A stretch of DNA of 64,000 bases from Medicago truncatula (lineage: Eukaryota; Streptophyta; Magnoliopsida; Fabales; Fabaceae), in contig NC_053046.1 of assembly GCF_003473485.1 (NCBI RefSeq), positions 37,347,832 to 37,411,831 of the forward strand, written 5' to 3'. This document shows positions 48,851 through 59,943 of the stretch, one piece after another (within the stretch, counting starts at the first letter, position 1; each line of letters opens with the position of its first letter). Made by a program: the position numbers and the translations under genes. Below the pieces are notes generated by a model. It was given only the letters and a program-made list of their open reading frames with translations, did not search any database and had not been told where the DNA came from.

Positions 48851-50239
48851 ATGGAGCCATGCGAGGATAGAATAAGCAATTTACCAGATGATATCCTGTG
48901 CCACATTCTATCTTTCAACCCTACCAAAAACGCTGTTACCACTTCCATTCTTTCCAAGAGGTGGACTCATCTATGGCGCTGTGTTCCTATCCTCGATTTC
49001 ACGGATATCAAATTGAGAGACTGTGAATCCATTCTCCTATTCAATCAGTTCGTCGACTATTTTATGCTCTCGCGAGAAGCCACTGGTAATCATTCCATCG
49101 ACAGTTTTATCGTGGACGTTGAATATGCTGCTAGTCGTAATCACGTCACATCTCTTAGCATTCCCAATCTCGCAAAATGGGTTAACCTTGTTGTTCAACG
49201 CAAAGTTAAGAATCTTCATCTCCTTCTCAATTTGCTCAATGATCCAATTCCCCCCGGTTTTCTACTCCCCAAATTGCCCAATACTATCTTTAGTTGTAAA
49301 ACATTAGTAACCCTAAGGCTTAGTTGGTTCCATGTAAAGGGTTTTTCGTTTTCTTCAGTTGGATTTGGATTTCCATTGCTAAAAACCCTTCATTTGGACC
49401 GCGTTATGTTTGTTGATGAACGAGAGATTTTGTTGCTTCTTGATGGATGTCCCGTTCTTCAGGATTTCAAGTCAAGCGATGTATATACGAGCAATGTGGT
49501 AACCGAAGAAAGTATCAATCAAGTGTTTCATAACTTAAGCTTAAGCAAGTTGATTAGAGCAGATATTATTGACGTTAATTGTGATATTCCAATGAAAGCA
49601 CTTTTTAATTCGGAGTTTCTAAGAATACAACTATGGGAGGTTCGTTTGATTGTTAATATGATATATGATTCATTTGTATTTTGTTTTAATGAATTTCCTA
49701 CTGATTTTTTATTTTGTCTTTCTTCATAATTTAGGCATATACTCCGTATGATTTGCCTACCTTCAATAATTTGACTCACTTGGTGATCAACTATTATTTG
49801 GATATGTTTATAGAAGTGCTTCACCACTGCCCTAAACTTCAAATTCTTGAACTTTACCAGGTTTGTTAAGATTAAGAATTGTATTTAGTTTATTCTTTAT
49901 TATAACTTTTATGTTTAATTTTGTTTTGTGAATAATTATTAACAGAAAACACAAGTTGATTGGGATGAGGAGAACACTGAAGGAGGAAAAGAACAAGAAA
50001 ATTGGGTGGATCCAAAATCCACTCCACAATTTCTTTCATTATATCTTAGAACTTGCACTATTCGGGACTTCGCTTTTGTAGACCTACAACACGACCTTAT
50101 GTTAGCAAGATATATTCTAAATAATGCAAGAGTTTTACAAACTATGACAATATGGAGTGACAAAGAACAACCTCAAATAGAAAAGGAACTATCCTTAATT
50201 CCAATGGCATCAAAAACTTGTCAACTTTCAGTTTATTGA
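48851..50239 (+). CDS. F-box protein with LRR/FBD-type C-terminal region
   Basis: Three exons, 48851-49639, 49735-49860 and 49946-50239, encode 402 residues. The N-terminal F-box is DRISNLPDDILCHILSF..TKNAVTTSILSKRWTHLWR, the typical plant form. Then come leucine-rich segments (IFSCKTLVTLRLSW, FPLLKTLHLDRV, LLLDGCPVLQDF) and a C-terminal part with NNLTHLVINY, HCPKLQILEL and the FBD-like stretch TPQFLSLYLRTCTIRDFAF. Such proteins act as substrate adaptors of SCF ubiquitin ligases; the substrate is unknown. The first donor (GAG|GTTCGT) is weak but keeps the frame and the family layout. The ending MASKTCQLSVY fits FBD proteins. It appears intact. Confidence 0.88.
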
Positions 50240-50850
50240 TAACATATAAGATATATGTAAGTAGTAGTTTTCTTTCATGTCCGTTGTTTCGTAAGTTTCT
50301 ACCATAAAATTGTTGAATTTGATGGTTTGAGCTATGAATATCATAGACAATGTAATTACTACTTATGCAAAACTTTGATGGTCAATTTCAACACAGAGTT
50401 AATCAAATAAGAATATGTAAAATACTCTTCAATTTTGTTTGAGTCATTGTTGTATATTCTTTCTTTTTTGTGTGCATGTGTGTAGTTTAATTAAGAGGAA
50501 AATGAAGTTATGTATGGTTGTGCTTTACTTATAATGCTATCTGCTCCAACAGGTTTTGTATTTCATTTTGAATGATGCTTCTGGATATATAGTAGTTAGG
50601 TTCATGATTGGTTTGTCTTTAGCAACTTTTGTTTCTTGCCAATATCGGACGAGTAAGACGTTTAATAGGGAAGACTGTGGGACTTGTTAATGGGTCTGTT
50701 TATGGATGGGGTATTATGGATGTTGGGGATAATATTGAACTTGTTAATGAGATTGCAAATGCTGATTTTAGTGCTTTTTTTGTCATAAGATTCTTCCTCA
50801 TCTTTTAGTTAAGCTGTAATTTTCTACTTCCCAATTAACTGCTTTTAGTA

Positions 50851-51046
50851 AGGAGAAATTTTGGCGAAATGGTAAAGTTGTTGTCTCGTGATTGAAAAGT
50901 CATAGGTTTAAGTCTTGGAAACAACCTCAAATGAAAATCAGGGTAATGCTGCGTATAATAATACATTAAATGATGGGACCTCTTCCCAAATTTTGCGTAT
51001 GCGAGAGCTAGTGCACCAAACTGTTTTTTTAATTTATTTATTCTGG
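50851..51046 (+). mobile_element. SINE of the Au/tRNA-derived type
   Basis: TTTTGGCGAAATGGTAAAG (A box) and ATAGGTTTAAGTCTTGGAAA (B box), then GGGTAATGCTGCGTATAATA and GCGAGAGCTAGTGCACC with a T-rich end, match the plant Au SINE layout. TTTTAGTA (50843-50850, 51047-51054) is a possible target duplication. Confidence 0.85.
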
Positions 51047-51049
51047 TTT

Positions 51050-51720
51050 TAGTATGATCTTTTTTGTAGCAAACTTAAGTGAAATAGATGTACTGGCTAG
51101 TTTAGGAAAAGGAGAAGTAGTTCTACTATGGAGGTGAAAGTGGGAGGTCATATCATACCTCAAGTTACACCGTTTAAATATTTTGGGTTCATAGTACAAA
51201 ATGACATAGAAATAGTAGCATATGTAAATCATCATATTTAAGTTGGGTGGTTGAAATGGAGAAGAGACTCATGTGTTTTATGTGATAAGAAAATGCTGTT
51301 TAAGTTGAAAGGAAAATTCTACCGGACAACAGTCAAACTGGCAATGTTGTATGATACAAAGTGGTAGGCGGTTAAGAACCAACGTGAGAATCAAGTAAGC
51401 GTATCAGAGATGAGGATGTTGCGTTGGATGAGCGGTAAGACTAAATAGGATAAGATTAGGAATGACAACATGTAGAAAATATGATTAGGTGGTTTTAGCA
51501 TGTAGAGAGAAAACCAGTAAATGATGTAGTATGAAGAGTAGATCAGATAGAGGAGAGTAAAGAAGAAGATGTAGAGGAAGACCTAGAAAAACTATTATAA
51601 AAGATATAGAGGTTAATGAGTTGGATCCAAATATGGTTCATGATCAAACTTTATGACGTAATTTCATTTGATTCACTAGCTGAGTCAATTTAATGGGATA
51701 ATGCTTTGTTGTTGTTGTAG
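51050..51720 (+). pseudogene. LINE 3' remnant with (TTG)n tail
   Basis: Plus-strand pieces [59 protein letters not shown] and GRPRKTIIKDIEVNELDP match the end of plant L1-type reverse transcriptase. Stops are frequent and the element ends in GTTGTTGTTGT, the usual tail of this group. It starts immediately after the SINE. Confidence 0.8.
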
Positions 51721-52126
51721 ATGTGCTTGCTATTTTCTAAAACATATTCAGATGTTTGTGGCTTTGTCAAGTAGACTTTTTGTAGATTTTGGATACAAGG
51801 TGAAATTCAAAAGAAATTGAAAATCAAGGAAAAGAAGCACGGTGTATTCTCACCATTTGGATAATAATGTTGGAATCTGGATCATGAACACCCAGGTTGA
51901 ATCATAGCTATTGTCAATGGCAATCTCTGTGATGTTTCTAAGTTGTAGTTTTTATTTGAATGTGTGAGGTGGGTTTTGTGAATGTTTTTAGTTTGAATCA
52001 TAGCCATTATAGTAGACTTTTCTTAATTATCGATCTTTTTTTTTTTGGATACAAAAGAGGGTAAAGCCCATTCTTAATTACCAATCTTTACATTAACGTT
52101 ACATTTCTGTTTTAGATATTAAACAT

Positions 52127-52985
52127 GAGTGATGCTAAATGGTGCGAAAATATTTCGCACAAACCACGCGAAGCATCTGTTTTTATTATTCACCTAAGTA
52201 TGTCTGCACAATTAAAAGCAAGTTACTTACAAATCCACACTTTATTATTTTTATTATTCTCCCAATAAATTATTATTAATATTATTATAAATAAACAAAC
52301 GATCAATGGGTACTCCGTGTCTGTTTATTTGCTCGTTTTATTGTGTCGGCGCATGTAAATTTTGTACCTTTATATTGTAATAATCTATATTTATCTTTTT
52401 CAATGATACAATATAATAATTATTTGTAAAAAAAAAGACTTAATTACAATTTTGGTCCTTCTATTTTTATCTTTTTGAGGAATTGGTCCCTCTATTTTAT
52501 AAAATTCGACAGTTTTGAAAAATAAAATTGTATCTTATACCTTAAAGATTATAGACTATTATTAATTATCACAACTTTCTCGCTACAATTTAATTGAAAA
52601 ATAAAATTAATTAGATATATCAGTTTTATGTCATTTTATATTTATAAGATAGTTTAATCAGTACTTTATCAAACACTAGAAATTTAATCAACTGGTTTAT
52701 CCGCTATTAATTATACACAAGCTTATCAACTATCCGCTATAAAGTCATCCGTTATAAGTTATGTTATCAAATATTCGTTATTTTTTGCGAAACAAATTTT
52801 TAAATTATTATTATTATTATTTAAAATAAAATTACTATATATGATTGTTTTTTATGGTGCGTACTTACTCAGTATTAGGGGAATAACAAAAATGTATGCT
52901 TCGTCCTTTCAAAATAAAAAAAAATAAAAAAATACATGCTTCGTGCAATATTTGCGAAAATGTTTTGCACCATCAAGTATTTTTC
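52127..52985. mobile_element. Mutator-like non-autonomous element, 859 bp
   Basis: Perfect 9-bp duplication ATTAAACAT (52118-52126 and 52986-52994). Inverted ends share ATGGTGC.AAA.ATTT and GAAGCAT. The interior has a one-sided GGTCC-type repeat near 52456 and no coding frame. Confidence 0.8.
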
Positions 52986-53568
52986 ATTAAACATATATTA
53001 ATGTGTAACCCAACAAAAAAACATATATTAATGTTGCACTTGGTTATAACTTACAAATTTGTTTATGTTATTTTATCATAGCTAAAGTGTTCACAATTTT
53101 TTTGGGATTAACCAGAAATGTTACTTAAGTATGAAGCAACGCATGATGCTTTTCTCAATTAGATTTCTATATGATTAATGTTCTAATTTATTCTTTTCGA
53201 CTCATGACCGAATTGATGATTAAAGATGTTCTAATTTGATGCTTTTAGATTCATCTGTTTTTGGTTTTACTGATTTTTTTTTTTTTTTTAAGAAGATAAA
53301 ATGGAATTATATAACCAAACAACTCTACTTCTCTCATATAAGAAGTGCTACGAAGAAGAAAGAGAAAAACTACCAACATGAAAGATTTTTTTTTTTTTGA
53401 CAAAACTAACATCTGAAAGATAGCAACCGTTTAAATATACTTGCCACAAAGTTGTTATCATCTTTTTAGCCGTTTGTTCTTGGCAACACAGAAATGACAT
53501 CTCCTTTATATACAATTGAACACATAAGAAAATCGTACAACCAGACACATGAACATTGGTGTATTAAT

Positions 53569-54064
53569 TGTGAGAGAAATTTTTAAAATATATTTGAAAA
53601 GTTGCAATGGTTAAAAAGAGACCTTTTAGAGAAAAGGTGTAATGCTTGACAATTGAATCAATGTAACCATTCATGAACAAACTCTTTTAAAGGGTTATTT
53701 CTCTTCACCAAATGACATAAGTTTCTCTATAAATAGAGACACTTTGGAGACAGAAAATCACATTGGTGTGAGTCTAAATTCTGCCGAAAATTATACTAAA
53801 TTATTCGTTCTCTTCTTTAGTGTACGAGAGAATTTGTCAGAACTTTATTTTGTAAGCTACCATTGCAGATACACTTGATGTGAACGTGCAAGTCACGTCA
53901 AGGATTCTATTGCATCCGGTTGGCATAACTGGTGGGGACGAATCGAACTTAAAGGTTAGTGTGGCCCACACACGCCATGAAATTTATGTGCACAATTCAT
54001 TATGTTCATCTTCATCATCTTCTTGATGAAGTTATTACAGCAGACCCCAACATAGGTTCTGACA
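53569..54064 (+). mobile_element. solo LTR, 496 bp, with TATA box
   Basis: Starts TGTGAGAG and ends TTCTGACA, flanked by the 5-bp duplication TTAAT (53564-53568, 54065-54069). TATAAATA at 53728-53735 followed by a pyrimidine-rich leader marks the plus direction of transcription. No second LTR copy inside or adjacent. Confidence 0.75.
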
Positions 54065-54249
54065 TTAATATTATTTTCTTTCGTTTGTGGCTTCCTGGTT
54101 CTTTATTTTTCATATTTCATAAAAACTTGTGAAGGTCATATAAATCATAGATATATATTTATCATTTATCAACTTTTTTATTAATTGAGTAAAAAAAACA
54201 TTTTATTAATTCTTTGATGCAAGAAAAAATTGAAAATCAAGGGAAAAGG

Positions 54250-54318
54250 GATATCTCCCCCTAATATTGAAAATCAAGGTTTAGGGGTTCGAACCCGGAC
54301 ACCAAAAAAAAAAAAAAT
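54250..54318 (+). mobile_element. SINE 3' fragment (B box and poly(A))
   Basis: GGGGTTCGAACCCGGACACC is followed by a run of A. No A box is recognisable, so the copy is truncated. Confidence 0.5.
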
Positions 54319-54407
54319 GATATATGATAAAAGGTTAAATATTTGTTCAAAGAGATGAGTATAACTGTACAAACCGCTAGTCAGTTAAGTTAGTTATAAG
54401 ACTTCAC

Positions 54408-54412
<5 letters not shown>

Positions 54413-54470
<58 letters not shown>
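54413..54470. repeat. (AT)29 microsatellite
   Basis: Uninterrupted AT run, about 50 bp upstream of the first exon of the small unknown gene fragment. Confidence 0.97.
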
Positions 54471-54473
<3 letters not shown>

Positions 54474-54520
54474 AAAGTGTTGTTAGTTTCATGCATCAAC
54501 TTTCCCACCCCCTGCACAGG

Positions 54521-55256
54521 AAAAGAAACTTCATTTGGAGCTCTCTTCAAGTCACAAATGGAAGATTCATCACACAAACTTTCTGACCCTAATCAGAGAG
54601 AAATTGCTAAGGTTCCCTTTCTATACTTTTCAGTTTTCTTATTGAACGTGAAATTTCTTCAAATGTAGTATCTTGTTTCTTTCTCTTTCTCTTTTTCTTT
54701 GCATGTAATGTAATGGTGAAATTTATTCTCTTTCTCTCTTCTTGTTTTTTTTTTTTTTACTTAGGAAATAAAGCTTGATCCAAGATTGACATCATTTATT
54801 AAGAAAGATAATTCATTTCTCACACGTTGGAGTTGGGACCCCAATGCTTCCAAGAATGAGCTTGGTTCTACTTCTACCAAAGGAGAGAATCTTTCTTTTC
54901 CTCCTGAATCATATTTTAGTCATGAGGTACTTGTTTTTCCTTGTTTAATGTCCAGCTTTGTGGTTTCCTTCAAAACCCTTGGACTGTGGTTGCTATGTAA
55001 TCCTTCTTGCCCTTTCTGGTCATGATTGTGTTTTGTACAATGCATGCATGTGATCAATTGTTAAAGGATGTTTTGGTATAGAATTATATAGTTTTTTTTT
55101 TTTTTTTTTTAAAACCAAATTAATGTAAACAAGAATTTAAGTTCTTTGATTGTTGTTTTCAGATTATTGATCGGAAGTGTCAGAACAACAATGCTCAAGA
55201 TATAAAGTGCAGCCCATCTGCAAAGAAACGTCGAAACCGTAAAACTAAGTATGATT
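54521..55256 (+). CDS. small unrecognised gene or 3' gene fragment, three exons
   Basis: Exon-like pieces with good borders: acceptor CTGCACAG then GKETSFGALFKSQMEDSSHK..NQREIAK ending about 54609; EIKLDPRLTSFIKKDNSFLT to PPESYFSHE (about 54765-54926); and IIDRKCQNNNAQDIKCSPSA to KKRRNRKTKYD and stop (about 55162-55256). If translation starts at the Met of MEDSSHKL the product is about 105 residues with a basic KKRRNRK tail, possibly nuclear. The acceptor before the first piece suggests upstream exons once existed; the AT microsatellite and a solo LTR now lie there. Family not recognised. Confidence 0.45.
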
Positions 55257-56010
55257 AGCTTGAAACTTCTTTCTTGTACTATATAATTAGGGTTATTTAA
55301 AGCTTGTGTTTTTATTATGAGTTTTTGTTGCATGTTTTTAGAATTATGTCTCTCAATGCTTTTTTGTTAATTTTATAACTTTGAATGAGGGAGATAAAAG
55401 TTAGAGATTATATGTATTAGACACAGCACAACTCTCACAAGGGCATGTGCTATAAGGTTTAATGTATACAAGTGAAATTAATTAGCACCACCTTCAATAG
55501 GAAAAGAGCAAACTTGGTACTCACTGGATTGAAAAGAAAAGAAAATCTGCAAAATCTATCTAGCTATACAACATTTATGAGTCTTTTTTGCATATTTTGT
55601 AATGTATCTGCAAAATCTTTGTAACTAAAAGATTTCATGAATTATAGTGATCTAATTAATGGTATTCAGTACAATAGCTTGACAGTACCTCCATGATATG
55701 AGAGTCTTTTGACAGTTGATAGTTTCGTGCAATTTTATACAATAGTTTCATAGTGTGTGTCATCGTGATTTTTTCAAACTCATTGTGATTCCAAAGCCAT
55801 TTTCTATGGACTGCATAATTAAATTAGAAGTTAGCAGCAAAGAACATGTATATAGTTCTAAATTGGAGCTGCCAAGGTTACATCTGACATGTGAAGTGTA
55901 TGGATTAGAATGGACTTAATTAAGTATGATTAACTTGAAATTTTTTCCTTTTACTTTATAATTAAGTAATAGTTTTGGAATTATGTATCTCACAATGCAT
56001 TTTGTATCTC
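55245..56010. repeat. duplicated 3' end of the small gene (55245-55370 and 55921-56010)
   Basis: AAGTATGATTAGCTTGAAAC and GAATTATGTCTCTCAATGC recur as AAGTATGATTAACTTGAAAT and GAATTATGTATCTCACAATGC directly upstream of the second OB-fold copy. Confidence 0.6.
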
Positions 56011-56023
56011 AGGAGGTATTTGA

Positions 56024-56400
56024 CTGTGGCGTCGTTGGTACCTTTGTTCACCAAGGTGCAGGATCTACGCCCAGAGATGGAAAACATCAACATAACTCTC
56101 AAAGTAGTCAATGTGAAAAAAGTATCTAGTAAGGGTCATATGCCGGTGACAGAGTCTCTTGTAGGCGACGAAACTGGCATCATCATATTGCGAGCAGTCG
56201 GTGCTGATAAGATCAACAGAGTCAAAGAAGGATCAACAATTGTACTGCACAAGGCAAAGATAATCATGTACAGAGGTTCGATGAGACTTGGTGTTTGCAG
56301 AGCTGAAGACATCGAGGAAGCCCCGCCTGCTGCCTTCACAATCAAAGAAGACTGTAACTTGTCTCTCATCGAATATGAACGAATTCAAGTTCAATGTTAG
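56024..56400 (+). pseudogene. OB-fold protein paralogue lacking its ATG
   Basis: The homologous frame runs from the position of the lost start (56024) to the stop at 56398-56400 without interruption. It keeps VPLFTKVQDLRPEMENI, SLVGDETGIIILRA, VKEGSTIVLHKAKIIMYRGS, MRLGVCRAEDIEEA and IKEDCNLSLIEYERIQV. The ATG of the 45620 paralogue (GACTATGGCT) is GACTGTGGCG here. The upstream in-frame stop at 55963 leaves no ATG before the internal Met at 56076, which would remove the first OB strand. It may be a recent pseudogene, use a non-AUG start, or be spliced from an upstream exon (CTCAG precedes GAGGTATTTG). The intact frame argues that loss is recent or that it is still used. Confidence 0.7.
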
Positions 56401-58990
56401 TTATCGTTGCTAACTCTTTTTCCCTTAACTAGGTTTTATCCCATTGGATTTTCCTATTAAGGTTTTTAACGAGCAGTAGCTTTAAACTTTGTTTTGATCT
56501 AGTCGCAAAATTTTTATATAAAGTTATTATCAATCTTACTTTCTTTGTTTCTTTGTGATAGCATTAACATTCAAGTGGTTTCTTTCTTCCTATATACAAT
56601 ATACTGCCATCCATTCATTGGTCGCAAAGTGACAATAAAATAGATTTTAATTAAGGCTATAGTGTGATTACACAATATTATATTTTTGCATTCTTTATCA
56701 AATCTTGAGCATCTCAAGTTGAACTTATAAAAAAAAGCTTACGCAAATAGTAATGCTTTTTATGTTAGTTCATAAGATCTTACTAACGAAAATTGTATAT
56801 TCATAAGTTATTTTTTTTATAAATTACCTTAACAAACTTATAAATAATACATGAGTCATGCTAACTGGTGTCCTAAAGGCACATCTCTCTCTAACCAAAC
56901 TAGATCTCGTGCTCCCTCTTCTGCAATGGACATTCTGCAACAAAAAAAACCCCAAATTATTGATTCCCCACGATTCCCATCATGTATTCTCTCTCTAACC
57001 TTCAATCTGAATCACTTATTATTTGTGGAAATCTCTATCTCATGAGAAAGCTTGAATGTGTAGTTTTGTTTATTTCTGGGTTTTAATTATAGTTAGGAGT
57101 ATAGAGATTGATGAAGATGGAGTTATGTTTTTTATTATTTATTATTATTTCTGGGTTTTTATTTTTGGAGTTTTCAATTTTTAAGTTTAGATTTTTTATT
57201 GTTAAGATGATGAATATGGAAGAGATAAAAACACTTTCTCTTCATCTGGAATACCCTCTCCTTCTTCTAGCGTTACAGAAACTTTCTTCAATTCTGGATT
57301 TGTTTCTTTAGAAAAAAACTACATATTTTTTTTTTCCAATTTAATGAAGGTTTAGTTTGAGAAATTAGGGTGTATGGGTATTTTAAGCGGTGGTTGTTGT
57401 GCTGTATTTACGACTCTTTGGATTGTTTTATGGTATGAAAGATTTGTTTGGTTTTGAAGTGTGAGAATGTACTTGAATAAGTTGCATAAATGAACTTGTA
57501 ATATGAGTAGTTGTTAGTTGTGTTGAATCTGGGTAACTTTTATGAGTTATTGTTTGGCTTTGTTCTTTGTATAAATCCTCTATCTTTGGAAAGGTTGTTG
57601 TTGCTGCTAATTGGAATGAAGAAATTGTTGTTGTTGTTGTTGATGAAGATAGAAAAAGAAGGTTGTTCAATTTATTGTGTGCGCTTTTCAAATCTAACCC
57701 TTGATCACCAATCATAAATGATATGTGGCAAAAGTTAACCGTTTTTGTAGAAAAACTAACGGAGATAACAAACTTGATTGACGGAAGTAGAGATAAAGGA
57801 CCAAATTGAAACATTTTATAATTAAATGACCATTTTAAAAAAAAGAATTAAGTTAAAGTACCATACATCAATTAAGCCAAAAAAAAAGTATCAATTTAGA
57901 GAACATAAATATGATAAAAGTATCATAAAATTTAAACTAAAACACACACATAGAGGGAGGGAGAGAGATATATATTATTGTTTTGAGGAAATATATAGAT
58001 AGATAGAACTCTAAAATACAATAGGAAAACAGGATATAGATAAACATACACATTTATGTATTTCTTCTCTCTAATATATTATATTGTTTTGTTGAAATTT
58101 AACGTTTTTTTGAATTAAATTAACCGAAAGGACTAAACCGATACTTTAAATAAAATTAACGGATCTTAACGAATTTTTTATTACTTATGTGATCAAACCG
58201 GTACTTGAAATCAAGTTATGGGTATCAATTGAACATTTAAGCCTATAAATATAAGCAATACGTAGATATTTTATGAAGAAAATACATGTATTATAATCGC
58301 ATGATACTAACAATATGTAATTGATTCAACTTGCATGATTTCAAAAGTAAAATGATTATTTGATTATTATAAATTAGTGGTAACCTATGAAATGTATAAC
58401 CATTAATATTGTATTAGTTGAATGAATTTAATTATATTAAATGAAAAAAGTTTTTTTTCTTTTTTAAAAAAAGTATTATTATACAAATTGTTAGATCATT
58501 AACCTAACACAATAATTCCTTAAAAAAAAAAAAAAACCTAACACAATAATGAAAATACATTTTTTACGGAGCAACAATGAATCTTCGTAAAACATAAAGA
58601 CACAACAACACTTAAAGAACATGATGTACATAAAATATTTGTGACAATAGGAGTTGCAAGAAACTAACATATAAATCAAATGAAAGCTAAAGTTCTTGCC
58701 ATATGAATTAAACCGTCAAATAGGCTTCATCTCATGTCTAAAGATAAATCAAGAGATGAAAGTACTTGATCACAGTTAGACATCCAACAACTCGACAATT
58801 TAAATAATACAACTTTAACATCCACTTCCATGCTTATGAATCCCATCGTCCAATTCCCATTTACCAACTTTTAGTTCGACATTGATACCATGTTAAAAAA
58901 GTTTAGATCTCATTCCAAAGACCAATTAGAGATGAGAGTACTCAAACACATTTATATATCAAACATTCATATCTGAACAATGTGACTCCA
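56401..58990. other. intergenic, no supported gene
   Basis: CATGCTAACTGGTGTCCTAA at about 56856 resembles the repeat heads near 38208. 57595-57645 is GTTGTTG-rich. A minus frame at 57428-57814 is low-complexity Ser/Thr and not called. Confidence 0.4.
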
Positions 58991-58995
58991 ATACA

Positions 58996-59705
58996 TGTTG
59001 TGAAAGTGACTTAAAATTGGTGAAATTGAAGTTTGCTGAAGCTGTCAAAATCGGAGCACGATTTTGAAAAATTGGAGTACAATTTTTGGAGCAAAATTGA
59101 CACTTTCCATTCGTAAAAAATCAGAGCACGATCTGGCAAAATCGGAGCATGATTTCGCGCAAAAGAATAAAAATAAAACATATTTTTATGGGCCTGATTT
59201 TGTTCCAATTTGCGAGGGATGCTTTTACTATAAATATAGACCTTGTATCAGAGTAAACCTTGAGATAGAGGGGGCTGAAAACAAGGGTTTAGAAACAAAC
59301 AACAAACTAGGGTTTTAGAGAGATTTCTCTAAGCGGGAGAAACTAGGGTTGTTGTTGATTCACCTTGGGAAACATTACTAAGATTGAGTCTCTTGGTAAC
59401 GGGAAGAGATTGAGACTTTGGGTAGAATTAGGTTTGTAGACTTATTCTTGTAACCCATTGATATCTCTTTTGTAAAGTTACTCATCATTATAGTGAAACG
59501 GCGGGCTGCTCTTTCCCCATACTAGGTCAATTTGGACCGAACTGGGTAAACAAATTCTTTTGTTTCTCTCTTTCTTTCTCTCGTTGTTTTCTACTTTTGG
59601 CTTGTGATTATAATTGTTCTATACACTTTGTTTTGGTTGCTTGATTATCACTTGCTCTACACATCAAGTTTATTATTGATGTGATTTTTCATCGAATTCA
59701 CAACA
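58996..59705 (+). mobile_element. solo LTR of a copia-like element, 710 bp
   Basis: Ends TGTTGTGAA and TTCACAACA are inverted, flanked by the perfect 5-bp duplication ATACA (58991-58995 and 59706-59710). TATAAATATA at 59229, AACTAGGGTTTTAGAG-type leader sequence and a T/C-rich end fit a copia LTR in plus orientation. No internal region. Confidence 0.88.
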
Positions 59706-59943
59706 ATACAACTGAATATCCTCTGGCATAATAATACTTGAGTAATTTATATGGAACACTTAAGATTAGTACAAACTACTCTCAATTTTCAAAAGATATT
59801 TTATTACACTCTAAGTCCAAAAAAAAATAATCAGTGGCATTACAATCAAGTTTATAAGGAATAAAGAAAAAATAATTTCACAAACCAAATCATGGCATAA
59901 TTAGATAACTGATAAAAACAAAGACAATGTCTCTCCAAAGTCT

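Noticed and set aside
57428..57814. 128-codon Ser/Thr-rich minus frame
   Set aside because: Low complexity from a GTTGTT-rich stretch; no homologous motif, no splice or promoter context.
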